This document shows, piece by piece, positions 7,307 to 10,419 of a DNA stretch of 10,419 nt. The DNA is taken from positions 1 to 10,419 of the forward strand of contig JABISU010000042.1 in the NCBI GenBank assembly GCA_018700255.1, read 5' to 3'. Under the pieces are notes generated by a model that was not told the origin of the DNA, did not search any database, and saw only the letters and a list, made by a program, of their open reading frames with translations. Source of the DNA: Flavobacteriales bacterium. GTDB taxonomy: Bacteria > Bacteroidota > Bacteroidia > Flavobacteriales > UA16. Position numbers and translations under genes: made by a program. How positions within the stretch are numbered: the stretch's first letter is position 1; each line of letters begins with the position of its first letter.

Positions 7307-7336
7307 TTTCTCGATAAACTGAATGTATTATCTTCG
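7307..7336 (+). promoter_or_regulatory. Candidate Bacteroidota-type promoter for the T9SS cargo gene
   Basis: TATCTTCG (7329-7336) fits the -7 element TAnnTTTG with one mismatch, and TTTC (7307-7310), 18 bp upstream, is one mismatch from the -33 TTTG. Only five bases (CACTC) separate the -7 box from the ATG at 7342, implying a leaderless or nearly leaderless message. The 72-bp divergent region must also drive the TlpA-like gene; there, on the minus strand, AGATTTTG (7281-7274) with TTTC 17 bp upstream is a weaker match. Confidence 0.3.
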
Positions 7337-7341
7337 CACTC

Positions 7342-8142
7342 ATGTTTTATACAAAACTCAAATCGATCATTCTGCCCTCGACATTTTTACTTGTCGGATC
7401 GCTTGCAGCACAACCCACAATCATTTCTCATTCAGACACGATTTTTGCTGCACTAGATACACTTAATGAATTACATTCGGGTGAAATTTCTTCGCACTGG
7501 GATGTCGTTAATGAATCTAATTCAGAAATGACATTAATGTGTACGCGAAATTTTATAGAAGTAGTAGATCCATATAACTACCCGTACGTTCAGTCATTGC
7601 CCGAGGAGCCAGTGGAAGGAGCTTACGAAAAATTTTGTTGGGGTCCTCTTTGTTATAACTACGGCACAGATGCATCATCTACAAATCCATCTCTACTTGT
7701 TAACATTCAGTCTGGAGCTACTGAGAGCACATTTATTGCGTATTACTATCCTCACAATGTTTTAGGTACAACAACACTTGAATATTGTTTTCACCCAGTT
7801 GGTGATATTACTGCCGGTTCATGTCATCAAATTACATATGTGGTCACTGCAACATCAGCGATTGAAAATGAGTACGACAATCTCGATATTTCATCAATAG
7901 GGACAGTGTACCCTAATCCTGTAGAAGGAACAGGATGGCTAGAGTATTATATTCGCACAGGTGACGTATGTGATCTTGTTTTTAGGGATTTAACAGGGAA
8001 GGAGATTATGAGAGAGAGTGGTCTTGTTCTAAGTGGGAAGGTTGCAATAAATTCAGAGGGATTGACACAAGGTCTTTGCTTTTGCACACTAGAAATTAAC
8101 GGTATTGCTGTTCGAACGGAAAGATTTGTTGTAGTTAGATAA
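7342..8142 (+). CDS. Cysteine-rich secreted protein with T9SS C-terminal sorting domain
   Basis: A 266-residue protein with a Sec signal peptide (cleavage near SLAA, residue 23) and a T9SS type A sorting domain (about 186-266): VYPNPVEG, LVFRDLTGKEI and a basic RTERFVVVR end. The middle part (about 25-170) is a beta-sandwich-like domain with paired cysteines C67, C99, C104, C149 and C161, including FCWGPLCY and a YYYPHNVLGTTTLEYCF stretch; I have an impression of similar domains in other Bacteroidota cargo proteins but no named function. Three more cysteines (C210, C246, C248) are unusually placed in the sorting domain itself. It is divergent from the TlpA-like gene and stops 27 bp before maeB in the same frame. 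Expected location is the cell surface or outside. Role unknown. Confidence 0.85.
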   Translation: MFYTKLKSIILPSTFLLVGSLAAQPTIISHSDTIFAALDTLNELHSGEISSHWDVVNESNSEMTLMCTRNFIEVVDPYNYPYVQSLPEEPVEGAYEKFCWGPLCYNYGTDASSTNPSLLVNIQSGATESTFIAYYYPHNVLGTTTLEYCFHPVGDITAGSCHQITYVVTATSAIENEYDNLDISSIGTVYPNPVEGTGWLEYYIRTGDVCDLVFRDLTGKEIMRESGLVLSGKVAINSEGLTQGLCFCTLEINGIAVRTERFVVVR

Positions 8143-8169
8143 GAGAAGTTAGAGAAGCAGTTACTGAAG

Positions 8170-10419
8170 ATGCAAGCACCTAATAAACAAGAATCTCTAG
8201 ATTATCATTCGAGGAGTAGGAAGGGGAAGATTGAGGTAAATCCTACAAAGCCGTTTAGCTCTCAGAGAGATTTATCACTCGCCTATAGCCCAGGAGTAGC
8301 GGAACCATGTATTGCTATTGCAGATAAAAAGGAGGACGTATACAAGTACACAGCTAAAGGAAATCTAGTTGCCGTAATAAGTAACGGAACCGCGGTTTTA
8401 GGACTTGGAGATATAGGTCCTGAGGCTAGTAAGCCAGTTATGGAGGGGAAAGCAGTGCTTTTTAAAGTGTTTGCAGATATTGATGTTTTCGATATTGAGC
8501 TAGATGTTACAGACGTAGAGCATTTTATTTCAACGGTTAAGGCAATCGCGCCTACTTTCGGAGGGATTAACCTCGAGGATATTAAGGCACCTGAAGCATT
8601 TGAGATTGAACGTCGATTGAAAGAGGAGTTAGATATTCCAGTTATGCACGATGATCAGCATGGTACGGCTATTATTTCTTCTGCGGCACTTTTGAATGCA
8701 TTAGAGCTTACTGAGAAAAGAATAGAAGAAGTTAGAGTTGTAGTGAGTGGAGCTGGAGCAGCAGCGATGTCTTGCCTTGATCTGTATATTCAGTTAGGTC
8801 TTACTCTCAAAAATATTGCCGTTTTCGACTCAAAAGGTCATGTTCATGCAGGACGAGAAGGACTAGGTGAGAGTAAGCAAAGATTCGCTACTGAGAAATC
8901 TTACGAGTCTCTAGCTGATGCAATGAAAGGTGCAGATATATTTTTAGGGCTTAGTAAAGGGGGGCTTGTTTCAGGTGGTATGATTAAGGAGATGGCATCT
9001 GATCCCATTGTGTTTGCACTTGCAAATCCAGATCCGGAGATTCCATATAAAGAAGCTGTTGAAGCAAGAGAAGATATCATTATGGCTACTGGACGTAGCG
9101 ATTATCCTAATCAAGTAAATAACGTTTTAGGTTTTCCCTTTATTTTCAGAGGAGCACTAGATGTTAGAGCTACAGGGATTAATGATGCTATGAAGCTTGC
9201 GGCTGTAAAAGCCATTGCTAACCTTGCGAAAGAGACTGTTCCAGATGAAGTGAGTGAGGCTTATGATGAACAGTCACTATTTTTCGGGCGTAACTTAATT
9301 ATTCCCAAGCCACTTGATCCACGATTGATTACTGCTATTGCTCCTGCTGTTGCTAAAGCTGCTATGGAATCTGGAATAGCAGGTGAGCCGATTGAGGATT
9401 GGGAAGCCTATGATACGATGCTTTTAAATAGGCTAGGACAGGCTTCGAATTTTTCTATGTCACTTAGCGATAGGGCTTCGAAAAACCCCAAACGAGTTGT
9501 GTTTGCTGAAGCGGAACACTATAAAGTTCTAAAAGCTGCTGAACAGGCAGTTGAAGAGGGTATTGCGCACCCTATTTTAATAGGTCGTAAGCATATTATT
9601 ACTTCACTAATAGAAGAGAATAACTTAGAACTAGCGTCAGCAACAATAATTGACCCGCGTGATAAAGATCATGCTGAAAAGAGAAAAGTATTTGGGGAGA
9701 TATTGCATGAAAAAAGAAAACGTCATGGATTAACTCTATTAGAGGCTGAACGTGCTATACGCAGGCGTAATTACTTTGGAGCTATGTTAGTAGAAACTGG
9801 TGAGGCTGATGCTCTTGTTTCAGGTCTTACAAGAAATTACCCTCGTGTGATTAGGCCTGCTTTACAGGTTATTGGAAAGGCAGAAGGTGTAACTAAAGTT
9901 GCTGGGATGTACATAATGCAGACCAATCAAGGTCCTATGTTCTTTGCAGATACTACAGTTAATGTGAACCCTACAGCTGAGGAGATTGTTGATATTACAT
10001 TGCTAATGGCTGAGGCTGTAAAGAGACTTAGAATTGTGCCTCGTATTGCTCTACTCAGCTATTCAAATTTCGGGTCATCAAAAGGTGATGATGCTGAAAA
10101 GATGTCAAATGCAACAGCGATATTACATAGAGATCATCCAGACTTAATTGTGGATGGTGAAATTCAGGCGAATTTTGCAATAAATCAGGAGATGCTTGCA
10201 GAAAGCTTCCCGTTTTCGGCACTTAACCAACGAAAAGTAAACATCCTTATTTTCCCCAATCTTTCATCTGGAAATATTTCGTATAAACTTCTTAAAGAAA
10301 TGGGAGGTGTTGAAGCTCAGGGACCTGTCCTCTTAGGGATGAAGAAGTCAGTACATATTCTTCAAATGGGCTCTTCGGCAAAGGAAATTGTAGATATGGT
10401 GAGACTCGCGGTGGTAGAC
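8170..10419 (+). CDS. maeB: NADP-dependent malic enzyme with C-terminal phosphotransacetylase-like domain, 3' partial
   Basis: Oxidative decarboxylation of malate to pyruvate with NADP+ as probable acceptor, cytoplasmic, linking the TCA cycle to pyruvate and NADPH supply. All 750 codons read without a stop to the window edge; MaeB proteins run about 750-765 residues and the last residues (VRLAVVD) match the family end, so only a few codons are missing. The malic domain has Tyr39 (AYSPGVAEP), Lys94 (MEGKAVLFK), metal ligands E136, D137 and D162 ([13 protein letters not shown]), then a Rossmann motif SGAGAAA (193-199) with D220-S-K-G at the cofactor strand, as in E. coli MaeB. From about 430 on is the phosphotransacetylase-like domain ([38 protein letters not shown]). 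Where a true Pta has Ser-Arg, this has Q732-M733, so it is probably only an acetyl-CoA-sensing regulatory domain. Start chosen at 8170: it is the first ATG after the in-frame stop at 8142. Confidence 0.95.
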   Translation, partial: MQAPNKQESLDYHSRSRKGKIEVNPTKPFSSQRDLSLAYSPGVAEPCIAIADKKEDVYKYTAKGNLVAVISNGTAVLGLGDIGPEASKPVMEGKAVLFKVFADIDVFDIELDVTDVEHFISTVKAIAPTFGGINLEDIKAPEAFEIERRLKEELDIPVMHDDQHGTAIISSAALLNALELTEKRIEEVRVVVSGAGAAAMSCLDLYIQLGLTLKNIAVFDSKGHVHAGREGLGESKQRFATEKSYESLADAMKGADIFLGLSKGGLVSGGMIKEMASDPIVFALANPDPEIPYKEAVEAREDIIMATGRSDYPNQVNNVLGFPFIFRGALDVRATGINDAMKLAAVKAIANLAKETVPDEVSEAYDEQSLFFGRNLIIPKPLDPRLITAIAPAVAKAAMESGIAGEPIEDWEAYDTMLLNRLGQASNFSMSLSDRASKNPKRVVFAEAEHYKVLKAAEQAVEEGIAHPILIGRKHIITSLIEENNLELASATIIDPRDKDHAEKRKVFGEILHEKRKRHGLTLLEAERAIRRRNYFGAMLVETGEADALVSGLTRNYPRVIRPALQVIGKAEGVTKVAGMYIMQTNQGPMFFADTTVNVNPTAEEIVDITLLMAEAVKRLRIVPRIALLSYSNFGSSKGDDAEKMSNATAILHRDHPDLIVDGEIQANFAINQEMLAESFPFSALNQRKVNILIFPNLSSGNISYKLLKEMGGVEAQGPVLLGMKKSVHILQMGSSAKEIVDMVRLAVVD

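Noticed and set aside
7342..10419. Idea that the T9SS cargo gene and maeB are one fused gene broken by a point mutation
   Set aside because: Each half has complete family termini: a full sorting domain ending in RFVVVR, and a full MaeB N-terminus at its own ATG. An exported-protein fusion to a cytoplasmic enzyme makes no sense, so the shared frame is chance.

Overview
The window looks like chromosomal DNA from a marine-type Bacteroidota bacterium, probably a member of the Flavobacteriales. Two proteins end in type IX secretion (T9SS) C-terminal sorting domains (YPNPF-like motif, GxY-type last hairpin, basic end). There is an Omp28-type lipoprotein and a DUF6029-like outer-membrane protein, the base composition is AT-leaning, and strong Shine-Dalgarno sites are absent. 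All of these fit that phylum. The lineage is inferred from family content, not from a marker gene.

Layout. Positions 1-1367 (+) hold an M20-family metallopeptidase whose first codons lie outside the window. It overlaps by 11 bp a small LEA14-like lipoprotein gene (1357-1821, +). These converge, with only 17 bp between, on a block of five minus-strand genes (7269 down to 1839). In transcription order these are a TlpA-like periplasmic thioredoxin, a large DUF6029-like outer-membrane protein 2 bp later, a thioredoxin-fold protein with a T9SS sorting domain, a rho-independent terminator, an Omp28-like CGNC lipoprotein, and 7 bp later a small outer-membrane beta-barrel. A 72-bp divergent region separates this block from a cysteine-rich T9SS cargo protein (7342-8142, +). 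That is followed after 27 bp by a hybrid NADP-type malic enzyme (maeB, 8170 to the right edge), which lacks only its last few codons.

How the genes may work together. The minus-strand block is the part worth attention. Three thioredoxin-fold proteins with three different active-site motifs (CSPC, CGPC, CGNC) are predicted to sit in the periplasm, on the cell surface or outside the cell, and on a membrane as a lipoprotein. They surround an outer-membrane protein whose only two cysteines form a C-x4-C pair near its C-terminus. A divergent neighbour is a secreted protein with eight cysteines. I infer an envelope-wide thiol/disulfide module, but nothing in the sequence proves that the proteins interact. 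The flanking genes (peptidase, malic enzyme) look like ordinary housekeeping metabolism. I saw no mobile element, CRISPR array, tRNA or rRNA, and no gene-free stretch longer than about 115 bp.
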